Part shown: in pieces, positions 1 through 13,400 of the stretch
Numbering within the stretch: the first letter of the stretch is position 1
Layout: the number at the start of each line of letters is the position of its first letter
NCBI RefSeq assembly: GCF_037975245.1
Contig: NC_092567.1
Location: 15,206,876 to 15,270,875 of the forward strand
Source of the DNA: Apostichopus japonicus
Taxonomy: Eukaryota > Echinodermata > Holothuroidea > Aspidochirotida > Stichopodidae
Direction of reading: 5' to 3'
DNA length: 64,000 nt
Program-made: the position numbers and the translations under genes
Notes under the pieces: generated by a model
Databases searched by the model: none
What the model was told of the DNA's origin: nothing
The model's input: the letters and a program-made list of their open reading frames with translations, nothing else

Positions 1-19
1 CTTGCTGGTTTCCCCACAG

Positions 20-115
20 GATCTGGAAGACATAACAACAGAGAACGCCAAACTCGAACACGAGATAGCACTTCTCAGGATGCAGAGAGAGAAAAAAGAA
101 CCAACGGAGAATGGG
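20..115 (+). CDS. PLEKHA7-like: PLEKHA-like exon: coiled-coil segment
   Basis: The acceptor is tccccacag and the donor is GGG|gtaaac; 32 codons, phase 0 at both ends. The peptide is strongly helical and charged ([19 protein letters not shown], then a Lys/Glu-rich end), consistent with a coiled coil. It is the first exon visible, so the gene is open at the left edge of the window. Confidence 0.75.
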
Positions 116-2971
116 GTAAACTTGATTGGTCGATTTCATCTTTTAAAACAGATGATTGATATACTGGCACATTAGCAAAGATTGTGCAAGCTCTACGTAC
201 AACAAACAAAGCAGTCATTGTCCACTTTGTCTCCACTCATTGTCATGTCAAATAGTTGTATAGGATTATTTATTTTTCTCTAATCTTAATTGTTACCTTC
301 TTTCATTTGTATTTGTTATTTTTTGGTTGCTAGCTCGATAAACTACTATTGTTTCTCTAGTGTCCTGTTTATACTATACCACTTTGTTCTATTGTTCTTA
401 TGTATAGACGAAATAAATGAAATGAAAAAATGAAATGAAAATGAAATCATGCCCTGAATGCTGTGTCTTGAAATATATCCTCATAATTGTGATGGGAGAT
501 GTTGGGCAGGGAAGAAAGTTCTGCACCACATTGGGGATGAAGGGATGGTGTAGGTGCCTTCAGTTTCAATTTTTGCGAGGATATCTGCTTTGAGAATTAA
601 AAAGTTTATTTGTTTCTGTGTTTTAATTGTTTTCAAACATCTTTATATTTGACAATTTAACTTTACTTCCAAAATTTTGAAAGGAAAAAAATGGTCATGG
701 GAGGTGGGGGGTCTGCGAAGGGGGTTTCATTTTCTTATTTTTTTGGACAGAGGGATAAAGTAGCAGTGGTAGGAGCAGAAACTCCAGATTGAAACGTCTC
801 CAATTCAGAAATAATATTTTTTATTATTATATTATATTATTATATATATTAATAATTATATTATAAAATTATATTATTAGTATTATTTTATTTTATTTAT
901 TATTAATATTTTTATAATATTATTATCTCAATACATTACATGTATAGAGATATTGTAACAGTAAGTGGGACTCTCTCTTCTCTTAAAAATTTTTCAGCGT
1001 CTTCAAACAAAGTTCTTTTTCTCTGGAATTTCCAGAGCAAGAATATATCATATAGACCAACAAAAGTTACTATTTTTTATTCCAGAATTGTATCTCATTC
1101 TGTGACTTTTTCACCGATTTATGGCCAAATCGGGCCAATTTGGACTGAAAACACACTTTGTCAGACCTGTTTTGCACACGCTCCAAAACTTATGTTTTAT
1201 GAAAGAGAATAGAATAGAACTGTCTTTCAACAGTGGTATCGTCTAAGATAGGGTCCTATGTATTATATATTTTATTAACATTTTAAACTTTCATTTGTTG
1301 TTTACAGGTAGGTATTAATAAGAATTTTACTACCTGTATATGACATTTTATGGCTTTTATTTGCTTTATTTGGTGGTTAAATGATTTTTCTTTCTTAAAA
1401 CAACACTGAGCTGCCGCCCCTACTATTAGTAAAAAGGTCCGTTTTTGATGATTAAGCCCCGCCCCCAAGTCTGTTTTGTAGCAGATTGGCTATGACTCAT
1501 AACAGCTACACGAAAATGGCTACGCTCGCGACCAATTTCTGTAGTGTAGTTAGGTACGCGAGGTGTTAGTGTATTGCATGCTAATTGCATTCTGTACTGC
1601 TGAATTCCATTTAAGGATAGTACTGGTGTTCAGGTAGCTTTTCAGAGCAAGGGCCATGATAAGTTTGTTTGATTGCCCTTCATGTATTTTGTATAATTAC
1701 GTATACACATTCTTGTATTTCTGAAGGCTACTTACTGTAGGCCTAGTGCATTTAAAAAATATATATATATAAGCCTAGGCCTATTAGGCTTTCAGTGATA
1801 GCCACATTAGCATTGTACTGGTGTTCAGACAGCTTTTCCTAGGAAGGACCAGGGTAAGTTTGTTTGATGGGTACGTATAAAAGAGGAGCCGGCCATAGCA
1901 TCACAACTTTTATAAGACTATAAAAATTGTATAAGGTTATGTTTTATTTATAAGGATATAAGATGTATAAGGTTATATGAAGTATGTTTAGCTTTCTTTT
2001 GAACCTGTAATGTTTGATATCAAATGTACAAAGAATTAAAATAAAATAACAAAATGGAGAGGAACTGAGGTGGCTATTAGGGGAAGAGGAGGCCACCCAT
2101 CACTTGCATTTAAAAACTTGTACTCTTCTTTTACATTATTTTTTTCCAAGTCATAAATCCATGAAATCTTCATGTCCAAAAATTGAGATGGAAAAACGTG
2201 GGTTGTTTTGATATCTAGAAATGGACACAGTTTTGATGGTAGTCACCACTACAGTAACATACATAGGTCAATAGGCCTAGCTCTCAAGGCAGGCATCAAG
2301 AATATGGTCGAGTTGTTCGCCTCTTCTAATTTGGCTGTTGTCATTGACGTCAAACTATATGACCAAAAAGTCCAACAGAGACTGACCTAAGATGAAGGAT
2401 ACCACATAAAAAACAAGTTCTTAGGTATTCTAGGACATTACTAAACCTTGCAATGTCGTTCTTTCGACTAACAGGCAATGAGCGCTAAAGGCAAGACTAG
2501 CAGGATAAAGTGTAACCTGCAGAGACTATTCGTGGCAAAGTAGCAAAAATGCAAGTTATGTATTTGTTGTACCATGATTGATATTGATAATTGTAGAGAC
2601 AGAGCAAAGATTTGAAATTAGGAATCAAAATTAAAACTTCCAGTATTGAGATACTGCATCATTGATGCTCTTGTATTATATTGTTATTATAATATTATAT
2701 TATTATATTTTTCCTCAACTGTTCTCAATTGTAAAGTTAAAAAGTAAAAGATCCACAAAATGTCCTTGAGTCTCACCTGACTAAACTCACGAAAATCTGA
2801 AAATGTTTTCTCCTCAGTATTATCCCGGAGACAGGGAGTTGATGGAGATTCGAGACGAGGTCTCCAACGTCCAATCTAAGATGACCACGCTTGACCGAAA
2901 GAGGGATGAGTTGATGCAACAGATGGCAGGCTTCAGGAAGGAAACAGATAATAATGGTACTGTCATATTTC

Positions 2972-3011
<40 letters not shown>

Positions 3012-6000
3012 CGATTTACTTTAGTTAAAAAGTCATCTGTTTTCTTCTTCAATTTTCTTCCAAAATGAAGTGTAAAGGCAATCATTATCATTGATTGGTC
3101 TGTGGACAACTAACAGTAAACAAAAGGCTTAATCAATTTGGATGTAGCAGTTTCACTGTTCCTTCAAACGCTCATTAGACTGGAGACTTGTGCAAGTCTA
3201 AATATGATGTCATTAGGCCATATGGTCTTAAATGATTAATGGATTTTCTTTATTTAAAAATTATTCTTATTTTGTTTTGTAATAACAAAATAGAGATAGG
3301 TTTCAAAAATGCTGAAATATTTTAATATTGAGATTGACAGCTTGACCCAAAAACTGGCATTGGTTTCCGTGGCAATATTTTATTAAAATTATACCCATCA
3401 ATATGCTCTCTCCAGAGTGAGACACCTTGACCTAAACTTCTATGTAATCAAAGTGCTTTTGCATGATTCAGTGCATCTGATTCAAAAGCTGTTTGTACAA
3501 AGTATTTAGTTTGTCAAATCGAACCACCGTTTGTCACATGTCTGTTTGTTGGGAGAAAAGACCTCTTATAGGTGACAGGACAGTATGTTTTAAGTGTGAA
3601 TTCAGTTGAGTTCCTGTTGTGCTTTTTGGTCAGATGGAACAGTCGACCTAAGTTGTCATTCCCTTCGCCTTTTCAGAATTCATCATTACCGATACGCCAG
3701 CGCAGTCTCTGCCGCCCGTGGTGTTTGACTTCCAATCAACGGATTTAGATACAGACGAAACTTGGGACGTTTCCAGAGACCTCTCGTCTCATAACGAGAG
3801 AAAGAACCCCCAGTCTAGATTAGACAGACCTCAAGATCTTCCAGTCCACCAGCAGAGGTACAGCCTGCCCCCTCAAATGTCCTCAGAGTCGCACCCTCAA
3901 GGGCCTTACGGTCAGGGAGGAGAACCCCTCGTGGATCGCTCTCAACAGCAGGACCAGTACGCACCCTCCAGGCACTCGCTACCGCCAGCCGTCTCAACCA
4001 GCCAGTACGGTACCCCTGAGAGCAGGCCGCAGGAGTTCCACCGCGGTACATCGACGGACCCGAGGAGGACCCCATCGGATCCTAGACGAACCCCGAACGA
4101 TCCGAGACGTACCCCGAACGATCCTAGGGCTACACCGGATCAGTATGGCCGACCGGCAAGTCAAGGTCACAGAACTCCAAATCATTATGAAAGGCAACAC
4201 CCCCCAGGTCACATGGTTCAGTCACCAGACCGTTACTCAAACTCAGGCGGAGAGCCAGTCATTCGCCCGGTTCAGACCCAAATAGCCTACTCACAGCCCC
4301 CCAGCCACGGAGGAGGAGGGAGGCCATATGAGGACCAGAGACAACCGCAGAGTGGTGACTGGTTCCCCCAGGGAGAGCTTAGGTCCCCCCAAGGGGGCAG
4401 AAGGTCCTCGTACAAAGTGACAGATTTGGATACGAGAGAATCCTGGGATATCTCCCAGGTCGACATTAGGTCGCCGGTGGACGACAGACCCCTCCTCTCC
4501 CCCGGGGAGGTCTTACCCAGAAGAGATCCCAGCCTTTTGTATGAAGGAGGGGTAAGTACTCCGGTGGCTCGGTAGGAGAGTCGCGATAGTGTGAAAGAGT
4601 AAATTTTCACTTCATGGACATGCATATAAATATGTGGTCTTGTAAGTTGCTGAATGTGCCAGTGTGTTAAGGAATAGCCTGGTTGAAACTGGCCTAGAAA
4701 TGGAAATGGGTGTGAAACAAGCAAAAGAAAACTACCGAGTGGATAGGGAGTAATAATAACTGGATGGATAGATCAATTTATAAGGAAAGATGGGCACAGT
4801 GTAGGATAGAACTTACCTTTGACCTCAAAATATCTCTGAAAACCTAGTGTTTTGTGTGCCATTAAAACATCCTTGCACTCTCTGTTACCTGTTATCTAGT
4901 TGTGTTATTTTGTTAGTCCAATTTGATTCATGCAAACAACTACCTTTCCTCATCAACATGCCCAAAATGTGTTTTTTTGTTGTTGTAATTTATCACCCGT
5001 TTTTGTCCGTCACAAATAATCTTAATGCCATCCTAACTTTTCCGTTCGCCTCTCTCTCTCGTAGCCGCCGTCCTTCTCCGAGACGCCCTCTGATTCCGAA
5101 GTGGCCGAGCTGACGAGGAGATCCGAGACGTTCCCGCGGTCCGGTCCGACTCAACAACAGCCCCCTCCCCCGGTGAGAGGCAACGACAGCTACCGGAGAG
5201 TGAAAGTAAGAGAACAAGACCTTCAGTTCTGAGACATTCTTCAGTTTGCCGTCCGATCAATATTTTTTTTGCTTTTTTTTGTTTGGTTTCATTTCAGTTT
5301 TTAAAATGAGAAGTCCAATTAGTGAATTCTTCTGTCCTTAAATATCAAAACTGATTTACAAAATGTTTTGTTTCGGTCGGTACCGTATCTCTGCTCGTTC
5401 GGTACTTACTGCTATCTCAATATCTGCTGAAAGAATCGTCACCATTTAGGGCAAAATATTTTACAAATTCTTGCTATAAATATAATTGGTGAATGTTGTT
5501 CTGTACTACCCCTCAACTCCATCTGTTATCCATGATCCTCTCCCCAAATATGTGTAAATTTGTGCTCATTTCTGTCAGTAATTAAAGACAATCCACAGTT
5601 ACTCGGTAATACGAGAGTATATGCCTGTCTTGTGCAGTGCATTTATCACATATTTCTAATTTTGTTCCTAGTTAGTACACCTACTGTGTAGCCATCCCCT
5701 GTAAAACCCAACCAGTCCCATACCATCCCATCCAATCCCATCCCATCCCATCCCATCCCATGCCATCCCATACACCAATCTACTTCCAATCTTTGCCAAA
5801 TTATGTTAAAACTCGGGCCGTTAGGGATGGAACTTACGATGTCATAGAATTGGACTTTTCATTCACGATATTAACCTCTCTGCTGCAGTAGTAGTTTTTG
5901 ACTGGATTTGTTGTATTTTGGAATCCTTTCTGCTATTTGTGTTATTTCATGTTAATATCTCTCATTATTTTTTTCTGTTTTCATATCCTTTGATTGCTGT

Positions 6001-7370
6001 TACTAATCTTTATGTTGTTGATTTTCCATTTTTTATACATTGCACAACCCATTGTTTCTTTACTACCCGTCATGGCTTTGTTACATATCTGAGGAAAGAA
6101 AATACAATAGTTATAAAACAGATGCAGCATTTACAGGATGATACACTTTGACTACCTAAGGCGCGACAACTTGAGATATGCTTTGACACTGTGGACTTAC
6201 TCCAAGTCTCCCCATGCCCAATAGGGGTGTTTCTGAAACACAGAGACCGAGGGTAGGGATAGTGAGCCCCATGGGTAGGGATCATGAGAACCCAGGGTAG
6301 GGATCATGAGACCCAGGGGTAGGGATCATTAGACCCAGGGGTAGGGATCATGAGACCCAGGGGTAGGGATCATGAGACCCAGGGGTAGGGATCATGAGAC
6401 CCAGGGGTAGGGATCATGAGACCCAGGGGTAGGGATCATGAGACCCAGGGGTAGGTATCATGAGACCCAGGGGTAGGTATCATGAGACCCAGGGGTAGGT
6501 ATCATGAGACCCAGGGGTAGGGATCATGAGACACAGGGGTAGGGATCATTTGCAGTCTGTCTCATAATAATAAGAAGTTTGTATTAATAGTAAAAGTTTT
6601 GATGACATGCCCTCAGGTCCCATCCACACCACATATTTGTAATCATTCTCCTTTGAAATGGGCTCTCTGCATCAAATTAAAGCTCCCTACTTACACCAAT
6701 TTGTTCCCTACCCGAACGAGTCGCACTCTGCCCTACATGAACCTTATGTAGAATACTTCAAATGATTCTGTGAGGTCATAATGCAATTGGCACAACGTTT
6801 TCAAATAGTATATTAAGTGCGCACACACACACACATACATATATATATATAGCCTATTTCCTTCACATAACATTAATTTTACAATTTATTACCATAATCT
6901 GTACTTTTCATACTGTTTATTTCCCAGCTATTACAAGTAGATATTGCATGTTAGTAATAACATTCATTATAATTTTACCATTTTTCCCCCCCCCCCTTAA
7001 CAATGTGTGTCATTGTCCCCCACCTCCCCTCCACCCCTGTTATGTTCCTGCTGCATGTGTGCATGTGTTTGTTTCCTTGGTAATGCTATTTATTTTCTTA
7101 CATGAAACTGCAGCATTTTGAGCTACATATGGCAGGTTAGAGTTAGGCTCTAACAGATTTATATACTTAATTTGTTGTTTGCCTAATTTTGACTGTTAAT
7201 TATTGGCCTGATGTTACTGCTATATTAATACCAGCAGAAACCCTCTTTGTTGCAGTAATTGACTATGAGGCAGACAATGGACAATGGACAATTTCACTTG
7301 TCTGCTCTGTAGATGGGAAGAGGAATACAAAGAAAAAAAAAAACACCTCCCCGAAATAAAAATACTTTTA

Positions 7371-7402
<32 letters not shown>

Positions 7403-10400
7403 TATGTTAAGGAAAGAACAACTCTGCATCTGTAATGTTGCGAAGAATTTATTTTTATAAGGATGTGTAAATCATCTTCTGCCAGTTTGAACAAATTTAG
7501 GGTATATAATTTACAAAGCCATTGAAAACAGAACTAAGATAATGTAGTCAAAGCTATATAACAATACATCAATCTTTAATTATGACATGTATTCATCCCA
7601 CAATAACTGTTTCTAAACTCTGCAATGTCGACTAATATGGAAATGTGCAAATATTTCTAGAATTATAACATATTAAATTAATAAGCATAACTCTTATCCT
7701 TGTCATGACAAACGACTAAAACTCCCGATGATAAGGTATAAGATTTAAAGGGCTTAGGTGTAAGGGGCCGCTGTGGAGGAATCTATGCGATGTCTGAGGT
7801 CTTGGAGAATGGCACCAGCATTCAAAATGTGCCATGGATTTATCCCCCCGGATAAATTGATATCTTTCTTGGGAAGGGTGAGGGGAGGGGGAGAAGGGTG
7901 GGGGAAGGGTGAAGGGTGGGAGGAGGGGGTGGAGGGAAAAAGTTACACTTCAAGTCAAGTTAAGTTGATGGATGATGACAGAAGATGAGAAAAATGGAGA
8001 GAGAAAATAACTTATTTTTAGAGATAAGAACTTTAATCAAAAGATGTAACGTATATTGTAGACTTTCGTAAAAAACTTTTAACTCAACCTAGACAACAGA
8101 ATAGCAGTTGTCATATTTAACAGCAAATTTGGTGGAGGTAAGATTTTAAGATCATAATATTTTGCAGAATTCTTTATAAGAGTTGAATTGGAAAGATAAG
8201 TATGACAGTCAACTGATCTGGAGTTAAGTTAATTAGTTAATAAGCTAATTCATTATCTCCACTAACTGGGTGCACCCCGCCCAACTTGCAAACACCCTGT
8301 ATAAAAACAATGTATTCATAACCACTTAGGCCAAAGTGCACTCCCACTTATGAAACAGTCGATAGCTCATGAATATTTAATTCTAAGGAAGGCCTGCTTG
8401 ATTGAACCTTCATTTGAGTACTGGAGTATTTTTGAGCCATTTTAAACCTTGTTTTTTTGCATGATTTTGCTTATTGGAATGATGTAGAATATTGGTGTAA
8501 CTGAAACAGTTAAAATGAACCTATTCACAAATTTTCGTTCGTATTCTGGTCCGCCAATGAATATTTTGTGTTACTTAATTACAAGTGAATGGAAGTATGT
8601 TAGTTTATGTCAGGTATGAGACAATCAACCAAGTAATATTTTATTTTTGTAATATTTGATTCGTTATCTGCATTTGCATGACAATGCATACATTGTTCAT
8701 CGGTGATTGCCATTAATTTGCATATTTCTGATGTGATGCTGTTCTGGCCTACAGTAGTATAGAATCATTTTTGCATGTTGCTTTTTTTTCATGTTCATGT
8801 CATTGTCTTGTGTAGTATTTCTTTAAACAGTACGAATATTCATGTATTCCTGCACTGATTGGCTGGTTCCAGCACAATCAATATTCATGATTCATATTTC
8901 CTTTACTGATCATTTTCTTTTTTGATCTGAAATATGAGTGTTTCGTATTTATACCTAAGGTAGGAGTCGGGGTTTGATTCTTAATTTGCATAGACACGGC
9001 AGTTCTATACATATTCATAAGATTTAACATACAACATGTTAGTCATCAAAATGAGTAACAAAAAAACCCACTCCCTGAATTTCAACAAAACAACAACACC
9101 AATACCAAAACAGTGTAGCGACACACAGTAATTCTTCAACTTAAACCTGTTGTCTATAATTTTTTGGCAAAAATTTGTGTGTGATTGCATTAGAAAATAC
9201 ACATCACAGTATAGTGTCAACATTATGCACACTCCGTAGCCTTATTCTCGAAGCTGAGTCAAACCCGGATTCCTACTTTATCAAACCACTTTTGAAGAAA
9301 TTTTTTGAAACGAGTGAAGGAATAAAAATGTGTAGCAAAGAGAAAAGAGTTTAAAGATTTAGCATTTTTTAAAATTTTGAAACCAATGTTTGCTTTTTTT
9401 AGCGTGTAGTTTGTCTATGTATGTATATATATATATATATTTGAAGGAAGACTATTTGCATACATTAAAAATGGTTGTTAACATCACTCTTACCTCTTCT
9501 GTTATCTACTTCTTTCTGCCTGCACCAAATTTTCTGCATGTGGGTAGCTTAGTGTTCTTCCACCGCATGTCACAGCCCCCACCCCCACACCTCCCCCCAT
9601 CTCGTCACACCTCTGCTCGCATTTTTCTTACTTCTCTCACTTCGTTGTGGGATTTAAACTGAGATTTTAACTCGAGATTTCAAAGCATCGTTCGGGGTTT
9701 CACTCAGCTTCAAGAATATACATTACATGAAAAATTGACCGTATCCGATACAAACACAATTTATAAGTTCCATCTAAAACACACTCAGGGGTTTTAAGTA
9801 AGTTTTTAAAGCTGTTTCTTTAAGTTTTATTTGATTCATTTTATTGGTGATATTTAGAAGTGAAATGAAAATGAAGTTAATTCACCCAAAATGAGGTACA
9901 AATGGTATTTACAACTTTTTTCATTTCAAATTGCATGTTTTAGATGTGGTCGATACTGAATGTTGAGAATTAAATGCTTTCCATAAAATGTATAAAAGGA
10001 GTGTGTCTTACGGTTAGGTCAATTGCTATCTCAAGACGAGCATTTGATAGTTCTCTGCAGATTTGGTAAAACCAACCAACCAAATGTACTTTGAAAAAAA
10101 CTGATTTTAGAGTCACATTAAAATGCACACATACACACCATTGACTGCATCAAATGAAAACATTTTTAATACATATTCCAAAGATTTATATATTTGTATT
10201 TAAATTAATGTGTCAATTGTAAGTGACCCTGACATTTCGATCCAAGCAGGATGTTCTTCAGAGATCCTGCTAGGATCGAAACGTCAGGCCCACTTTACTT
10301 TTACACATTCTTTTACACAGGCTCTACAGTGGATAAGCAGTTTGCTAACAGTTTTGTTTAGTTTTGTATTTAAATTTGAAGAAACAATAGTCCAGAAGCA

Positions 10401-13400
10401 ATTAGCTTTCTGGTTATATTGTTATGGCTGTAAAAATGTCTTATAAATAGAAACATTTGAGATGGCCTAAATAGATGGCCTAAAGGAGTGTTAGTTCAGA
10501 GCTTAACGCCGGTGCCTTTCATTCCTATGTTCGAGTCACTCCAAGATTAATGTATGTCGTCCAGTTACAGAGTTGTTGACAATTGACAATTCATAATCAT
10601 GGACATTAAATATGATATCTTAGAGACTGACTTCGGTCAGCTTGGGGCATTGATAAGCCAATGATGGCTTCTTTGCGAGTTCCTGCTTGCAGGAGGATCT
10701 AACATACATACATACATACACACACGCATGCATACATACATAAATGGCAAAACATTAATCTATGGAATACATCTGGAATATGAAAGATATATATAACTTA
10801 AATACTGGATAACTCAATCTGTGTAGAACAGAACTATTAAGAACCGAGGTCAAAGATGAATTCCCGATCTGGATAATAATCTTTAATATCTTTAATATGT
10901 GTTTAAGTTAACAGTCAATTTTTCCATTTTAAGGTATAGTTTTACACAAACACTACACCAGAAGACACAAGTTAGTGGAATTGAGAGTGAAACCCCTGAA
11001 TGGTGCTTTTTTATCATAGTAATAAGTGGGCTATGGCGATGTAAAAATGGTTACCATGGAAACGCCCTTTGGTAGTTGTGGGTTAGCAGATGATAGAAAT
11101 ATGTTCTGAATATGAGTTCATCCCTGTAGGTGATGTCACTTTCTTAAGATGAGGGGAATGGGGTGCCTGAGAGGGTGGCAAAGTTGGGTGGTATAGAGGG
11201 TGGTGAAGTTGGGTGGTATAGTGGGTGGTGAATGGTGTGGTAGAGGGTGAGATGTGAGGAAGTCCCCCTCGCCCCTCATCATCTATTCAACAGTAGTTGT
11301 AAATGTCCTTGAAAATTTACTAATGAGCGTATGGTTCTCCCCATAAATGCTCCGTATGAACTTACTTATCACTGACTATTATTTTATCGTCCAATTATCT
11401 GTACACCACTGACATTCTTTAAAGTTTGCTCAAATCGATATTTGACACGGACCCATCGTTTTTCTGTACCAAAGTGAAATCTGAATGAATTGACTTTAGG
11501 ATCTGTTTATCTTGTGGAACTGAAACAAAATGAGCCACCTGACCCCCCCCCCCCCCCCCCCATTCCACTTTCAGCTTTCTCGTTAGTTGCCTAAAAAACT
11601 GAAATACGAAATATGTCTTGTCCAAATCTCAGCTAAAATGATTTGATCAATATACCTTCACAACAAGAAATATTTGCAAGTTCACATTCTTAACTTAAAA
11701 CCTTTTTAATTTCTGATCTGTCAGATGATGTACTTAAAAGGCAGCTTGTTGTGTTTACAAAACCATTGTCCAATTTCCCCTTGGGTCCGCTCAAGTAACT
11801 TAAGCCACAATTCTCATATGCAAAGTAGGTTAGGCCAGGTATATCTGCTATGCAAGTATGGTAGGTTAAGGCCAAATGTTTTGTTTGGTTTGAAGAATAA
11901 CAGTTTTGATAAAATCTCCAAAGATTTTAAGCATCTCCTTGTCAAGATAAATGCAAGAATACAAATAAATTTTACTTATATTTGTTTCCTAAAATTAATA
12001 AAAACATTTTCCCTCAGATATGCAGTCTGTACACTCTCAATGGTAGAGTTATAATGGAAATTGTGCCACAGTGTACTGGCATGTTTGGAGATGTTAAAAT
12101 GGGCAGCTAAAGTGATTGAACTATATATTAAAATTACAGAATATTGAGTCATCCCTGTCAATATGTCTGATTGAAATGATGAAATTCCAACCAATTAAAA
12201 TCCTTTCTGAATTCTGCTGCATCTCAGATTGTTTGAGTACTTCTGAACTTGGGAGATCAATCCAGCAGTGGGTTATAGTCAGTAGTACTGGTTACCTTGG
12301 TAACAGGAAGAGGTCAGTCTTAGATTGAACACACTACTTCGTGAACATTTTTCTACATCAGGGATCTTCCATTAAAATATATCTGACATGGACTAACAAC
12401 AGTATATAAACAACAGTGTGAATGTTTACATTTTCAGCACCGCAAACCGGCAGGGATTAAATCTGCCATTCAGCAGGGATCTGTTAAAGACGATTCGTCG
12501 CAGGGCGCCCTCCCTGTTGCTCCTCCTGCTCCTACCGCTGTCATACCATCTCATGGCGTTGCCGATCATTCTCTTCCTTTATACTCCCATGATGCATTGC
12601 AGCATGGCTTTCCCAACCCTGCATCTGTATTCACACCTATCGTAGTATGTACCCTGCACATAATCTTTGCTTTTTCTTATTTAACCCTATTTTTTGTTTA
12701 TATGCTTTTCGTAACTGAGTTAATTTGGGGTATGAATGCATGCATTAATATGGCTTTGTTTGGAAAGGGGAGTTTGAATTCATAACTATAACTTGCAATA
12801 TTGTAATCGATAGGTCCTTAGGGCAAATGATTGCATGTATTAGTTGCATGAAACAATATACATGAAAGATATTAATTAAACTTATGGTGCTTAAAACATG
12901 TAAAAAAAAAGCAAGCCTCAGACATAGGGCTACATGAAAAATGATTTTTTCTGATGGTAATAGAATGTAGTAGCATGAATGATATTGTTGGGATAAAGTA
13001 TGATGTAAACTAGAAAGTAAAGTATGGATAGTTATATATATGGATAGTTATATATATATAGATAGTTATATATAGTTATATATATATATATATATATATA
13101 TAACTATATATATATATATATAGATATATATATATATAGTTATATATAGTTATATATATATATGTAGTTATATATATAGTTATAGTATGGATAGTAATAA
13201 TACAGTAGTGATCAAGATGGTGATATAACAGTATTGATAATATACTAACTTAATCAGATTTAGAAAACAAATTTAGAAAGGAGGAATTGTGATTGCAGTA
13301 TATATGGTGATGACATGTTAGAATAAGTATGTTGTTTAACTGTGAAAGAGACAGGATTGATTGTGGTATGAAAATACAGTAGTCGTGACCAAGATGATGA

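Larger units (their letters stand above)
5206..12437 (+). other. 7.2-kb intron, mostly repeats
   Basis: No exon is recognised in this long intron. It contains a TCCCA-type pentanucleotide tract (about 5715-5770), the 22-bp array at 6250-6550, a poly(A) tract near 7375-7402, a G-rich purine tract near 7860-7935, three ATTTGCAT octamers (8672-8991), a hairpin repeat near 10231-10292, a SINE at 10484-10743, an RFX-type X-box at 11050-11063 and a C15-17 run near 11543. A distal enhancer would be plausible here but is not shown. Confidence 0.5.

Noticed and set aside
6250-6550. CRISPR-like array
   Set aside because: Repeats are directly adjacent with no unique spacers, in a eukaryotic intron. It is a plain minisatellite.
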